From JAKANT01 sp035502095 (GTDB lineage: Bacteria; Pseudomonadota; Gammaproteobacteria; Burkholderiales; Burkholderiaceae_F), in NCBI GenBank assembly GCA_035502095.1, contig DATJUX010000029.1:36003-100002 (forward strand): 64,000 bases of DNA, read 5' to 3'. Of the stretch, positions 51,421-60,475 are shown piece by piece. The position numbers and the translations under genes are program-made. The number at the start of each line of letters is the position of its first letter. Position 1 is the first letter of the stretch. The notes below the pieces were generated by a model. The model was not told the origin of the DNA, ran no database searches, and worked only from the letters and a program-made list of their open reading frames with translations.

Positions 51421-52134
51421 ATGAAACTTGCCCTGTTCGACCTCGACCACACGCTGCTGCCGATCGATAGCGCCGACACGTGGTCGCACTTTCTCGTCCG
51501 CGCAGCGGGACTCGACGCCGAGGAGTACGGCGCGCGCATCCGTCACTTCGCCGCCACCTACAAGAACGGCAATTTCGATATCGAGGGCTATCTCGCGTTC
51601 CAGATGAATCTGCTGGCGCGCTTCCCGCGGCCACAGTTGGAAAGCTGGCGCGACAACTTCGTGCGCGTGCACGTCGCGCCGCACGTGCGTCCGGAGGCGA
51701 TCCAGCTGATCGCCCGCCACCGCGCGGACGGTTTCGTACTGGCGCTCGTGACCGGTACCCACGCGTTCGTGTCGCGCGCGATCGCCGACCTGTTCGGCAT
51801 CGAACACCTGCTCGCGGTCGTGCCGGAGGAGGCGCAAGGCAGGTTCACCGGCCGCTATGTCGGCACCCATACGTACCAGGAAGGCAAGGTCCGGGCGGTG
51901 CAGGCGTTCCTGGCCGCGCGCGGCACGACGCTGGCGCGGTGCGAGGACAGCATCTTCTACAGCGACTCGATCAACGACCTGCCGCTGCTCGAGGCGGTCA
52001 GGCACCCCGTGGTAACCAACGGCGACACCCGCCTGCGCGCGATCGCCGCCCAGCGCGGCTGGCCCATGCTCGACCTGTTCGACCTGCACCACAGCGACGG
52101 GCAGGCGATGCAGGAACAGCGCGTCGGATCGTGA
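51421..52134 (+). CDS. HAD-IB family phosphatase (SerB-like)
   Basis: A 237-residue cytoplasmic phosphatase of the HAD superfamily, subclass IB. Motif I is FDLDHTLLP (Asp8/Asp10 type), motif II is LVTGTHAFVS, the lysine is in YQEGKVRAV and motif III is FYSDSINDLPLLEAV. The helical cap between motifs I and II fits phosphoserine-phosphatase-like members. The gene sits between hda and pcnB, a well-kept Betaproteobacterial position; the family member there is often annotated as a histidinol-phosphatase or phosphoserine phosphatase-like protein, but which substrate is used is not established by sequence. The ATG follows 12 bp after hda. Confidence 0.93.
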   Translation: MKLALFDLDHTLLPIDSADTWSHFLVRAAGLDAEEYGARIRHFAATYKNGNFDIEGYLAFQMNLLARFPRPQLESWRDNFVRVHVAPHVRPEAIQLIARHRADGFVLALVTGTHAFVSRAIADLFGIEHLLAVVPEEAQGRFTGRYVGTHTYQEGKVRAVQAFLAARGTTLARCEDSIFYSDSINDLPLLEAVRHPVVTNGDTRLRAIAAQRGWPMLDLFDLHHSDGQAMQEQRVGS

Positions 52135-52213
52135 TCCTGCATCTGGCAATGCATCCTATTTCACAACTTTCGGCGGCATGCGGCCGGTTGGCGCTTGCTG
52201 AAGGTCTGGCTCC

Positions 52214-53593
52214 GTGATCAAACGCTTCGTCGAAAAGGTCCAGACGCTCTTCACGCGCGGGCTCAAGCGTCCGCGCCTGCGCAAGGAGCCGAAGCGCATC
52301 GGCGTCGCCGAACACCAGATCAACCGCGAACTCGTCTCCCGCTCGGCGCTGCGCGTGTGCGAGACGCTGCAGAAGGCCGGCTTCCACGCCTACCTGGTGG
52401 GCGGCGCGGTGCGCGACCTGCTGCTCGCCCTGCCGCCGAAGGACTTCGACGTCGCCACCAACGCCACGCCCGAGCAGGTGAAGTCGCACTTTCGGCGCGC
52501 GATCATCATCGGGCGCCGCTTCCGCCTGGTGCACGTGATGTTCGGCAACGAGACGATCGAGGTCTCCACGTTCCGCGCTCTGGAGAACCCGGACCGCACG
52601 ACGGATGCGCACGGGCGGGTGCTTGCCGACAACGTCTTCGGCGAGCAGTACGAAGACGCAGCGCGGCGCGACTTCACCATCAACGCCCTGTACTACGACC
52701 CGACCAGCGAAACGGTGCTCGACTACCACGACGGCGTGCGCGACATCCGCCGCAAGCGATTGCGCATGATCGGCCTGCCCGAGGTGCGCTACCGCGAGGA
52801 TCCGGTGCGCATGCTGCGGGCGGTGCGCTTTGCCGCCAAGCTCGGCTTCGAGATCGATCCGGCGACGCGCGAGCCGATCCGGCCGCTGGCCGACCTGATC
52901 GAAAACGTGCCCGCCGCGCGCCTGTTCGACGAGATGCTGAAGCTGCTTACCAGCGGCCACTCGGTCGCCTGCATTACCCGCTTGCGGGCCGAAGGGCTGC
53001 ATCACGGCCTGTTGCCGCTGCTGGACGTGATCCTCGAACAGCCGGCCGGCGAACGGTTCGTGATGCTGGCGCTCAGCCGCACCGACGAACGGGTGCGGGC
53101 CGACAAGCACATCGCTCCGGGGTTCCTGTTCGCCACCCTGCTCTGGCACGAGGTGCTGAAGCGCTGGAACGAGCGGATCGCCGCCAGCCAGCATCGGATC
53201 CCGGCGCTGGACGCGGCGATCGACGACGTGCTCGAGGCGCAGACGGAGAAGCTCGCCATCCAGCGCCGCTACACGTCGGACATGCGCGAGATCTGGATGC
53301 TGCAGCCGCGCTTCGAACGCCGCAACGGACGCGCGCCGGTCAAATTGCTGGAGCATCTGCGTCTGCGCGCCGGCTACGACTTCCTGCTGCTACGCTGTGC
53401 CGCCGAGGAAGCACCGGCCGAGCTGGGCGACTGGTGGACCCGGTTCCTGCATGCGGACGAAGCAACGCGCGAGCAGATGATGCGGACCGTGCAGACGCCG
53501 GGCGCGGGCGGACCGCGGCGCAGGCGCCGCCGCGGCCGCGGCGCGGGTGCACGCCAGGGTGAGGCCGGCGAGGCAAGGGGAGCGGATAGTTGA
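52214..53593 (+). CDS. pcnB: Poly(A) polymerase I
   Basis: A 459-residue nucleotidyltransferase that adds poly(A) tails to RNA, marking it for decay. The class II nucleotidyltransferase signature is AYLVGGAVRDLLLALPPKDFDVATNATP, with metal-binding Asp in DFD; IIGRRFRLVHVMFG and RRDFTINALYYD follow as in PcnB/CCA-adding enzymes. Length, the basic tail (RRRRRGRGAGARQGE) and position favour PcnB over CCA transferase. The start is GTG 52214 (VIKRFVEKVQ). Its stop overlaps the folK TTG start (TTGA), so pcnB and folK are translationally coupled, a conserved pair. Confidence 0.94.
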   Translation: MIKRFVEKVQTLFTRGLKRPRLRKEPKRIGVAEHQINRELVSRSALRVCETLQKAGFHAYLVGGAVRDLLLALPPKDFDVATNATPEQVKSHFRRAIIIGRRFRLVHVMFGNETIEVSTFRALENPDRTTDAHGRVLADNVFGEQYEDAARRDFTINALYYDPTSETVLDYHDGVRDIRRKRLRMIGLPEVRYREDPVRMLRAVRFAAKLGFEIDPATREPIRPLADLIENVPAARLFDEMLKLLTSGHSVACITRLRAEGLHHGLLPLLDVILEQPAGERFVMLALSRTDERVRADKHIAPGFLFATLLWHEVLKRWNERIAASQHRIPALDAAIDDVLEAQTEKLAIQRRYTSDMREIWMLQPRFERRNGRAPVKLLEHLRLRAGYDFLLLRCAAEEAPAELGDWWTRFLHADEATREQMMRTVQTPGAGGPRRRRRRGRGAGARQGEAGEARGADS

Positions 53594-54102
53594 AGCGACG
53601 TGCGTATATCGGGCTCGGCGCCAATCAGGGCGACACGGCGGCCACGCTCACCGCCGCCGTCGAGTCGCTGCGGTCGGTGGAGCGGAGCGGGTTCGTCGCG
53701 GTCTCGGGCTTCTACCGCACGGCGCCGATCGATGCGCCCGGCCCGGATTTCCTGAACGCCGTCGCGTGTATCGACACCGAGCTCGAGCCCTACAGCCTGC
53801 TCCTGCATCTGCTCGACATAGAACTGATGCTGGGGCGCAAGCGCCGCGCGACCGCCGGGCAGAAGAACGCGCCGCGCAAGGTCGATCTCGACCTGCTGCT
53901 CGTGGGCGATCTCATCCTGCGCAGCACGCCGCTCACTCTTCCGCACCCGCGCCTGCACGAGCGTGCCTTCGTGCTGCGGCCGCTGCTCGATCTGGAGCCA
54001 CAGCTGCGCCTGCCGGGCCTCGGCGCGGCCGCCGACCTGCTGGCGCGGATTACGGACCAGCGCGTCGAACCGGCGGAAATGCCGCCGGCCAGGCCGCAAT
54101 GA
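53590..54102 (+). CDS. folK: 2-amino-4-hydroxy-6-hydroxymethyldihydropteridine diphosphokinase
   Basis: A 170-residue enzyme of folate synthesis that transfers pyrophosphate from ATP to 6-hydroxymethyl-dihydropterin. GLGANQGDTAATL, FYRTAPIDAPGPDFLNAVA, RKVDLDLLLVGD and LPHPRLHERAFVLRPLLDL are all FolK signatures. The start TTG 53590 overlaps the pcnB stop by three bases (TTGA) and gives the expected N-terminus KRRAYIGLGANQ; no ATG fits. It is followed by a deoxynucleoside kinase gene and panBC. Length is slightly longer than E. coli FolK (159). Confidence 0.95.
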   Translation: MKRRAYIGLGANQGDTAATLTAAVESLRSVERSGFVAVSGFYRTAPIDAPGPDFLNAVACIDTELEPYSLLLHLLDIELMLGRKRRATAGQKNAPRKVDLDLLLVGDLILRSTPLTLPHPRLHERAFVLRPLLDLEPQLRLPGLGAAADLLARITDQRVEPAEMPPARPQ

Positions 54103-54136
54103 CGGCCCGCGCGCCGCGCTTGCGCGTGAGCGAACG

Positions 54137-54784
54137 ATGATCACGTTGCCGGCGCGCTTCCGCCACATCGTCATCGAAGGGCCGATCGGCGCCGGCAAGA
54201 CGTCGCTTGCGCGCAAGCTCGGCGCCGTCTCCGGCGCGTTTCTCCTGCTCGAGCAGCCCGGCGCCAATCCGTTCCTCGAGCGGTTCTATCGCGACACCAG
54301 GCGCTACGCGCTGCCGACGCAGCTCTTCTTCCTGTTCCAGCGCGTGCAGCTGCTCGACGGCCTGAAGCAGCTCGACCTGTTCCAGAGCCTCGTCATCGGC
54401 GATTTCCTGCTCGAGAAAGATCCGCTGTTCGCGCGCCTGACCCTCGCCGACGACGAGATGCGCCTGTACGAAACCATCCTGGCGCAGCTCGCTCCCGCCG
54501 TTGCCGCGCCGGATCTGGTGATCTACCTGCAGGCGCAGGCCGATACGTTGATCGAGCGGATCGCGCGCCGGGGCGATCCGGTCGAGGCCGGCATCTCGGA
54601 GTCCTACCTGCGCAACCTCGTCGATGCGTACACGCGGTTCTTCCACCAGTACGAGTCGGCACCGGTGCTGATGGTGAACACCGAGCACCTGAACCCGATC
54701 GACCGCGACGAGGACTTCGAGCTGCTGCTTTCGCGCATCGGCAAGATGCGCGGCCGGCGCGAATACTTCAACCTGGCGGCCTGA
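54137..54784 (+). CDS. Deoxynucleoside kinase-like protein
   Basis: A 215-residue kinase of the deoxyadenosine/deoxyguanosine kinase family. Walker A is IEGPIGAGKTSLARKL; a lid-type arginine segment is IERIARRGDPVEAGISESYL, and GDFLLEKDPLFARLTL carries the ERS/EKD-like substrate motif. Deoxynucleoside kinases phosphorylate deoxynucleosides with ATP in nucleotide salvage. The ATG at 54137 starts MITLPARFRHIVIEGP, right before the P-loop strand. The position between folK and panB is the usual place of this kinase in Betaproteobacteria. Substrate preference (dA, dG or dC) cannot be told. Confidence 0.9.
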   Translation: MITLPARFRHIVIEGPIGAGKTSLARKLGAVSGAFLLLEQPGANPFLERFYRDTRRYALPTQLFFLFQRVQLLDGLKQLDLFQSLVIGDFLLEKDPLFARLTLADDEMRLYETILAQLAPAVAAPDLVIYLQAQADTLIERIARRGDPVEAGISESYLRNLVDAYTRFFHQYESAPVLMVNTEHLNPIDRDEDFELLLSRIGKMRGRREYFNLAA

Positions 54785-54849
54785 GCGCGTACCGGCGCGC
54801 CGGCGCGCATCGGTAATATCCGCCGCTCCGCGAGGCTGCCGCTTCCCCC

Positions 54850-55680
54850 ATGAGCACTCACCCCACGACTCCGGTCGTTGCCGGGCGCAAGCCGGTCACG
54901 CTTCCGCGCCTGCTGCAGATGCGCACGGCGGGCGAGCCGATCGCCATGCTGACGTGCTACGACGCGAGCTTCGCGGCGCTGCTCGACGACTGCGGCGTCG
55001 ACAGCCTGCTGGTCGGCGATTCGCTCGGCATGGTCGTGCAGGGCGAGTCATCGACGCTGCCCGTGACGCTGGAGCACCTGGCCTACCACACGCGCTGCGT
55101 CGCGCGCGGCGCGCGTGCCGCGTGGCTGATCGCCGACATGCCCTTCGGCAGCTACCAGACGGGACCAGCGGCTGCGTTCGAAAGTGCGGTCAAGCTGATG
55201 CAGGCCGGCGCACAAATGGTCAAGCTCGAAGGCGGGACCTGGCTGGCGCCGACGGTCGCGTTCCTGGTCGAACGCGGCGTTCCGGTGTGCGCCCATCTCG
55301 GCCTGACTCCGCAGTCGGTGCACGCGTTGGGCGGCTACCGCATCCAGGGCAAGAGCGACAACGACGCCGCGCGCCTGATCGCCGACGCGAAAGCATTGCA
55401 GGACGCCGGTGCCACGTTGCTCGTGCTCGAACTGATCCCGGCGCGCCTCGCGGTGCAGATCACGCAGGCGCTGGCGATTCCGACCATCGGCATCGGCGCC
55501 GGCAGCGACTGCTCGGGCCAGGTGCTGGTCCTGCACGACATGCTCGACGTCTATCCGGGCAAGAAGCCACGCTTCGTGCGCAATTTCCTTGCCGGCCAGC
55601 CTGGCGTTCGCGGCGCGATCGAGGCGTACATCAAGGCGGTGAAGGACCGCAGCTTCCCGACCCCCGCCGAAAGCTACTGA
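54850..55680 (+). CDS. panB: 3-methyl-2-oxobutanoate hydroxymethyltransferase
   Basis: A 276-residue enzyme that adds a hydroxymethyl group from methylene-tetrahydrofolate to ketoisovalerate to form ketopantoate, the first step of pantothenate synthesis. MLTCYDASFAALLDDCGVDSLLVGDSLGMVVQG, MPFGSYQ, KLEGG, HLGLTPQS and the catalytic glutamate segment LVLELIPARLA are clear PanB signatures; GIGAGSDCSGQVLVLHDMLD follows. It starts at ATG 54850 (MSTHPTTPVV), 65 bp after the kinase gene. panC is 113 bp downstream on the same strand. The folate-dependent step fits the nearby folK. Confidence 0.96.
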   Translation: MSTHPTTPVVAGRKPVTLPRLLQMRTAGEPIAMLTCYDASFAALLDDCGVDSLLVGDSLGMVVQGESSTLPVTLEHLAYHTRCVARGARAAWLIADMPFGSYQTGPAAAFESAVKLMQAGAQMVKLEGGTWLAPTVAFLVERGVPVCAHLGLTPQSVHALGGYRIQGKSDNDAARLIADAKALQDAGATLLVLELIPARLAVQITQALAIPTIGIGAGSDCSGQVLVLHDMLDVYPGKKPRFVRNFLAGQPGVRGAIEAYIKAVKDRSFPTPAESY

Positions 55681-55793
55681 CGGCCACGCTGTGTATGCAC
55701 GGCGTGCCGCCTGTCGGGACAGCGTGGCCTGCGCGCACGGCGCGCGGAAAACATGCCCGTACAATCCGCCGGCCATTTTCTCCCGGGGTCGCG

Positions 55794-56633
55794 ATGAAGG
55801 TCGTCCACACCGTCCAGGATCTGCGCGACCAGTTGCACGGGCAGAACCGCATCGCGTTCGTGCCGACGATGGGCAACCTGCACGACGCGCACCTGTCGCT
55901 GATGATGATGGCACACCAGCACGGCGACCCGGTGGTGGCGTCGATCTTCGTCAACCGCCTGCAGTTCGGGCCGAACGAGGACTTCGACCGTTATCCACGC
56001 ACGTTGCAGGCGGACATCGACAAGCTGCAGGCACAGAACAAGGTCTACGTGCTGTTCGCGCCCAACGAGCGCGAGATGTACCCCGAGCCGCAGAACTACC
56101 GCGTCAGTCCGCCCGCGGACCTGGGCGACATCCTCGAGGGCGAATTCCGCCCCGGTTTCTTCGTCGGCGTCACGACGGTGGTGCTGAAGCTCTTCTCTTG
56201 CGTCCAGCCGCGCGTCGCGGTGTTCGGCAAGAAGGACTACCAGCAGCTGATGATCGTCCGCAACATGTGCCGCCAGTTCGCCCTGCCGACCGAGATCGTT
56301 CCGCACGAAACGGTGCGTCATCCGGACGGCCTGGCGCTCTCGTCGCGCAACCAGTACCTGAGTCCAACGGAGCGTGCCGAAGCGCCGCGCCTTTATCGGG
56401 CACTCAACGCGGTGCGCGACCGCATGCTGGCGGGCAGCAAGGACGTCGCGGGGACCGAGGCCGACGCGAAGCGCGAGCTCTCGGCGCATGGCTGGAAGAT
56501 CGACTACGTGTCGATTCGCCGCCGGCGCGACCTGAAGGCGCCGGCCGCGGCGGAACTGGGTGTCGAGCCGCTCGTGGTGCTGGCGGCGGCGAAGCTGGGC
56601 GCTACGCGGCTGATCGACAACCTGGAGATCTGA
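55794..56633 (+). CDS. panC: Pantothenate synthetase
   Basis: A 279-residue ligase joining pantoate and beta-alanine with ATP. The nucleotidyltransferase signature reads PTMGNLHDAHLSL, so the usual HxGH motif is HDAH: both histidines are kept but the glycine is alanine. Other marks are normal: FVNRLQFGPNEDFDRYPRT, RPGFFVGVTTVVLKLF, GKKDYQQLMIV, and LSSRNQYLSP (KMSKS-like). The ATG at 55794 follows GGGGTCGCG. It is the next gene after panB, so both may share a transcript. The Gly-to-Ala change is small and probably tolerated, but is unusual. Confidence 0.95.
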   Translation: MKVVHTVQDLRDQLHGQNRIAFVPTMGNLHDAHLSLMMMAHQHGDPVVASIFVNRLQFGPNEDFDRYPRTLQADIDKLQAQNKVYVLFAPNEREMYPEPQNYRVSPPADLGDILEGEFRPGFFVGVTTVVLKLFSCVQPRVAVFGKKDYQQLMIVRNMCRQFALPTEIVPHETVRHPDGLALSSRNQYLSPTERAEAPRLYRALNAVRDRMLAGSKDVAGTEADAKRELSAHGWKIDYVSIRRRRDLKAPAAAELGVEPLVVLAAAKLGATRLIDNLEI

Positions 56634-56655
56634 GCGCGCCGCGGCCGGACGGAAC

Positions 56656-59139
56656 TCAATCCGCCGCACGCCGCACCAGCCGCACCGGCGGCCTTGGTTC
56701 GGTCCGCTGCCCGGCCCGGTCCGAATCCGCCCGCTGCAGGGCCGCGGCCAGGCGCATCGGGCTCGACACCGCGTAGCCCTGGATGAAATCGACGCCGATC
56801 GCCGCCAGCTGATCCTGCGCCGCCTCGTGCTCGACCCATTCCGCCACCGTGGTGAGGCCCATGACATGGCCGACGGTGTGGATCGCGGCCACCATGGCGC
56901 GGTCGACCGGATCGACATGCATGTCGCGCACGAAGTGACCGTCGATCTTCACGAAGTCGACCGGGAGGCTGCGCAGGTAACCGAAGGACGACATGCCGCT
57001 GCCGAAGTCGTCCAGCCCGAGCGTGCACCCGAGTTTGCGCAGTCCGCGCAACGTGCGCGCCGCCGCGCGCAAATTGCTGATCGCCGCGGTCTCCGTGAGC
57101 TCGAAACCGAAACGGTCCGCCGGCACGCCTGCCGCGGCCAGCTTCTCGCGCACGTACTCGAGCAGACCCGGGTCGACGATCGAGGCGCCGCAAAGGTTCA
57201 CGAGCAACAGGGGCAGCTTGAGTCCCTCGCGCTGTCGCGCTCCCAACTCGGCGATGGCGCGGTCGATCGCCCACAGGTCGAGCTTGGCCATCATGCCGTA
57301 TCGCTCCGCGGCCGGAATGAAGGCCATCGGCGCAACCAGGTCGCCGGCCTCGTTGACGAGGCGCAGCAGCACTTCGAAGCGCGAATCGCCCAGTTCCGCC
57401 CGCAGCGGCCTGATCTCCTGGCCGTACAGGACCAGCCGGTTCTCGTCGAGCGCGCTGGCGACGCGCGTCACCCACTCGAGTTCGCCGGTGCGGATGCGCA
57501 CCTGGTGATCGTCGGACCGGTAGACCTTGATGCGATTTCGTCCCTCGTCCTTGGCGAGATAACACGCGCTGTCGGCCGCGCTCAGCACGTCCGCCTCGCT
57601 GCGGAACGTCGCGTCGAGCACCACCGCGCCGATGCTGGCGCCGACGACGTAGCTGCGGTCGCGCCACGCGAACCGCGTTTCGCCGATGCGCTTGCGCAGC
57701 TTCTCGGCGATGGCGAGCGCTCCGGGCAACGGACAGTCGACCAGCAGCACGCCGAATTCGTCGCCGCCCAGGCGCGCCAGCGTGTCGCTTCCGCGCAGAG
57801 CGGTGTTCATCATCTCCGCGATCTGGCAGATCAGCTGGTCGCCCGCGCAGTGTCCGCTGGTGTCGTTGACCACCTTGAACTGGTCGAGATCGACGTATAG
57901 CAGCGAGGCCTGGCGCTCCGTCGTGGCGGATTCCTTGAGTGCGGCACGCACGCGACGTTCGAATTCATGCCGGTTGACCAGCCCGGTGAGGGCGTCGTGC
58001 GTCGCCTGGTGAAGCAGGCGCATGGAGAGCTCGCGTTCCTGGCTGACGTCGCGGAAGGCGGCGACGACGCCGATCACGGCCCCCTTGCGGTCGCAGATCG
58101 GCGCGAAAGACGCATCGGCCGCGACGCGCGACTCGTCGTTGCGAATCAGCGTCGCCTCGCGGATCGCTTCGCGCGCCTCGGGATTGCCGAGCAGGCTCGT
58201 CACGAGGTTCGCCATCGGCTCCCGCTCGTCCTCGTCGACCAGGCGAAACACCGTGTGCAGCGGCGCACCGCGCGCGGCGTGCAGCGTCCATCCGGTGATC
58301 CGCGCCGCGGCGGGATTCAGGTACTTGACCCGCCCGTGCGCGTCGGTGGAGATGACGCCGTCGTGGATCGAGCCGAGCGTGACGTGCGCGCGCTCCTGTT
58401 CGTCGCGCATGCTCGCCTCGCTCACGCGCAACGCGGCCTCCGCGCTTTCGGTCCGGCGCAGCATCGAGCGCGAGATGAGCAGCGCCAGCACGAACAGGCT
58501 CGCCGCCAGGAACGTCAGCAGCACCAGCAGCAGCAGCGTGACCTGGCGCGAAATCGCTCCCAGGAGCGCCGAGAACTCGTCCTCCAGCGGACGAACCTGC
58601 TGGTTGATCCGATCGACCTCGTCGAGCAGCGGCAGCAGCGCGGCCGGGCCCGCGCCGGCGCGGATGCGCGCGTCGATCCTGCGTCCGACGTCGTCGAGTT
58701 GCGCGACGTACGCGTCGCCGCGGGTCCAGACGGCGATCGCCTTGTTCATCGGTTCGAGGTCGCCGAACGAGCGGAACAACCAGATCATCCGGCCGACGTC
58801 GTCGGGGTGGTTCCCGCCGCGGATGAAGCCCTCGATCGCGCTGCGCCGGTCGAACGGCTCGGTCTGCATGGCCCTGCGCGCCACCCGGTCGCCGAGCGGA
58901 ATCGCGAGCGAGTCGCGGAAGCGCCGGTACTCCTCGGCATCGCGCGTGCGCACATACCGGGTCAGATAGGCGACGGCATCCTTCTGTGCCTTCGACCAGA
59001 GCCCCTCGCCACCGACGTACGCGCGCGCCGCCGAAAGAATCTCCATGCACGCGAGCGAAAGCACCAGCATCACGAGGAGAATCACCGCGAATGGCAGGCT
59101 GATGCGAACGAACTTTGCGGAGAGAAACGGCGGCTTCAC
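56656..59139 (-). CDS. Membrane GGDEF-EAL protein with PAS domain
   Basis: An 827-residue cyclic-di-GMP protein. The N-terminus has two membrane spans (about residues 12-32 and 207-227) around a helical periplasmic sensor of about 175 residues. A PAS domain (about 245-360; ISTDAHGRVKYLNPAAARITGW) precedes GGDEF (LARLGGDEFGVL) with an RGSD inhibitory I-site, and an EAL domain in which the motif reads EVLL. The EAL active-site residues appear intact (NLCGAS, FELTET, LDDFGSGMSS, VKIDGHFVRD, EWVEHEAA, QGYA), so the phosphodiesterase is probably active; GGDEF activity is also possible. It stands alone between panC and tRNA-Leu. The signal sensed is unknown. Confidence 0.92.
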   Translation of the reverse strand: MKPPFLSAKFVRISLPFAVILLVMLVLSLACMEILSAARAYVGGEGLWSKAQKDAVAYLTRYVRTRDAEEYRRFRDSLAIPLGDRVARRAMQTEPFDRRSAIEGFIRGGNHPDDVGRMIWLFRSFGDLEPMNKAIAVWTRGDAYVAQLDDVGRRIDARIRAGAGPAALLPLLDEVDRINQQVRPLEDEFSALLGAISRQVTLLLLVLLTFLAASLFVLALLISRSMLRRTESAEAALRVSEASMRDEQERAHVTLGSIHDGVISTDAHGRVKYLNPAAARITGWTLHAARGAPLHTVFRLVDEDEREPMANLVTSLLGNPEAREAIREATLIRNDESRVAADASFAPICDRKGAVIGVVAAFRDVSQERELSMRLLHQATHDALTGLVNRHEFERRVRAALKESATTERQASLLYVDLDQFKVVNDTSGHCAGDQLICQIAEMMNTALRGSDTLARLGGDEFGVLLVDCPLPGALAIAEKLRKRIGETRFAWRDRSYVVGASIGAVVLDATFRSEADVLSAADSACYLAKDEGRNRIKVYRSDDHQVRIRTGELEWVTRVASALDENRLVLYGQEIRPLRAELGDSRFEVLLRLVNEAGDLVAPMAFIPAAERYGMMAKLDLWAIDRAIAELGARQREGLKLPLLLVNLCGASIVDPGLLEYVREKLAAAGVPADRFGFELTETAAISNLRAAARTLRGLRKLGCTLGLDDFGSGMSSFGYLRSLPVDFVKIDGHFVRDMHVDPVDRAMVAAIHTVGHVMGLTTVAEWVEHEAAQDQLAAIGVDFIQGYAVSSPMRLAAALQRADSDRAGQRTEPRPPVRLVRRAAD

Positions 59140-59298
59140 TCGAGCGTGGGCGAAGGCGGGGCGAAAGTGAAAATTATCCCGCGCCGATGCGCTTTCTCGA
59201 GGGAGCGTCGACCCTGTATACGCACCCGTACGCGGCGCCGAAGGCGCGCCGCCGCCGTTCCTGCGCCCGACGTGGATAGTCCATAATCCGCCGCCCGA

Positions 59299-59385
59299 GC
59301 CGGGATGGCGGAACTGGTAGACGCACGGGACTCAAAATCCCGCGGTAGCAATACCGTGAGAGTTCGATTCTCTCTCCCGGCACCA
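59299..59385 (+). tRNA. tRNA-Leu (anticodon CAA)
   Basis: An 87-base tRNA with a long variable arm (GTAGCAATACC region), as expected for a class II tRNA-Leu. Acceptor stem GCCGGGA/TCCCGGC, D arm beginning GGCGGAACTGG, anticodon loop CTCAAAA giving CAA (codon UUG), T arm with GTTCGATTC, discriminator A and encoded CCA at 59383-59385. It precedes queA on the same strand by 49 bp. Confidence 0.95.
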
Positions 59386-59434
59386 TCGAGTGTGATCGAG
59401 CCGCCAGGGCTCGGCACGTTGGCCGGTAAAGCCA

Positions 59435-60475
59435 ATGGACGACGACGAGCTGACGCTTGCGGATTTCGATTTCGACCTGCCGCCCGAGTTGATCGCCCAG
59501 CATCCGCTGGCCGACCGCGCCGCGAGCCGGCTGCTGCATGTCGGGCGCGGCGCGCTCGTCGACCTGCCGTTCCGCGCCCTGCCCGACCTCGTGCAGCCCG
59601 GCGAGGTTCTCGTCTTCAACGACACGCGCGTCATCAGGGCGCGTCTGCTCGGAAGCAAGCCGAGCGGCGGCAAGGTCGAGATCCTGGTCGAACGCGTGCT
59701 CGGCGAACATGCGGCGCTCGCGCTCGTGCGCACCAGCCATGCGCCGCGTGCGGGCACGGTGTTCGAGTTCGGCGCCGGAAGCGGTCTGCGCCGCGCGGTC
59801 GTGCGCGACCGCAGCGCCGGCCTGTTCGAGCTCGAATTCGACCACGACGTGATGGGAACCCTGAATGCGCTCGGCGAGACGCCGCTGCCGCCTTATATCC
59901 GGCATCGCGCTTCGACCGAGGACGAGGCACGGTACCAGACGGTCTTCGCGCGCGTGCCCGGCGCCGTGGCGGCGCCCACCGCCGGCCTGCACTTCACCGA
60001 CGAACTGCGCGGCGAACTCGCGGCGCGCGGCGTGCAGCTCGTCCACGTCACGCTGCACGTGGGCGCGGGCACGTTCCAGCCCGTGCGCAGCGGGCGCATC
60101 CGCGAGCACGTGATGCACGCCGAGCACTACGAGATCACCGCCGACGCCGCCCGTTCGATCAACGCAGCTCTTGTCGAACATCGGCCCGTGACCGCGGTCG
60201 GCACGACAGCGCTGCGCGCGCTCGAATCGGCGGCGCGCGACGGCGCGGTAACAGCCGGGGCGGGCGAGACCCGCCTCTTCGTCACGCCCGGCTTCCGCTT
60301 CCAGGTCGTGCGGCGCCTGCTCACCAACTTTCATCTGCCGCGCTCGACGCTGTTCATGCTCGTCGCGGCGTTCGCCGGCTTGACCCGCATCCGCGCCGCT
60401 TACGCGCATGCGATCGCGCAGCGCTATCGCTTCTTCAGCTACGGCGATGCGATGCTGCTGGAGCGCGCCGCGTGA
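59435..60475 (+). CDS. queA: S-adenosylmethionine:tRNA ribosyltransferase-isomerase
   Basis: A 346-residue enzyme that transfers the ribosyl part of SAM to 7-aminomethyl-7-deazaguanine in tRNA, giving epoxyqueuosine. FDFDLPPELIAQHPLADRAASRLLHV, LPDLVQPGEVLVFNDTRVIRARL, GAVAAPTAGLHFTDEL and VTLHVGAGTFQPVR are clear QueA signatures, as is LLTNFHLPRSTLFMLV. The ATG at 59435 (MDDDELTLADF) follows the tRNA-Leu gene. Its stop overlaps the tgt GTG start, so they are coupled. With tgt and queG in this window three of the queuosine genes are present; queC, queD, queE and queF are not seen here. Confidence 0.96.
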   Translation: MDDDELTLADFDFDLPPELIAQHPLADRAASRLLHVGRGALVDLPFRALPDLVQPGEVLVFNDTRVIRARLLGSKPSGGKVEILVERVLGEHAALALVRTSHAPRAGTVFEFGAGSGLRRAVVRDRSAGLFELEFDHDVMGTLNALGETPLPPYIRHRASTEDEARYQTVFARVPGAVAAPTAGLHFTDELRGELAARGVQLVHVTLHVGAGTFQPVRSGRIREHVMHAEHYEITADAARSINAALVEHRPVTAVGTTALRALESAARDGAVTAGAGETRLFVTPGFRFQVVRRLLTNFHLPRSTLFMLVAAFAGLTRIRAAYAHAIAQRYRFFSYGDAMLLERAA

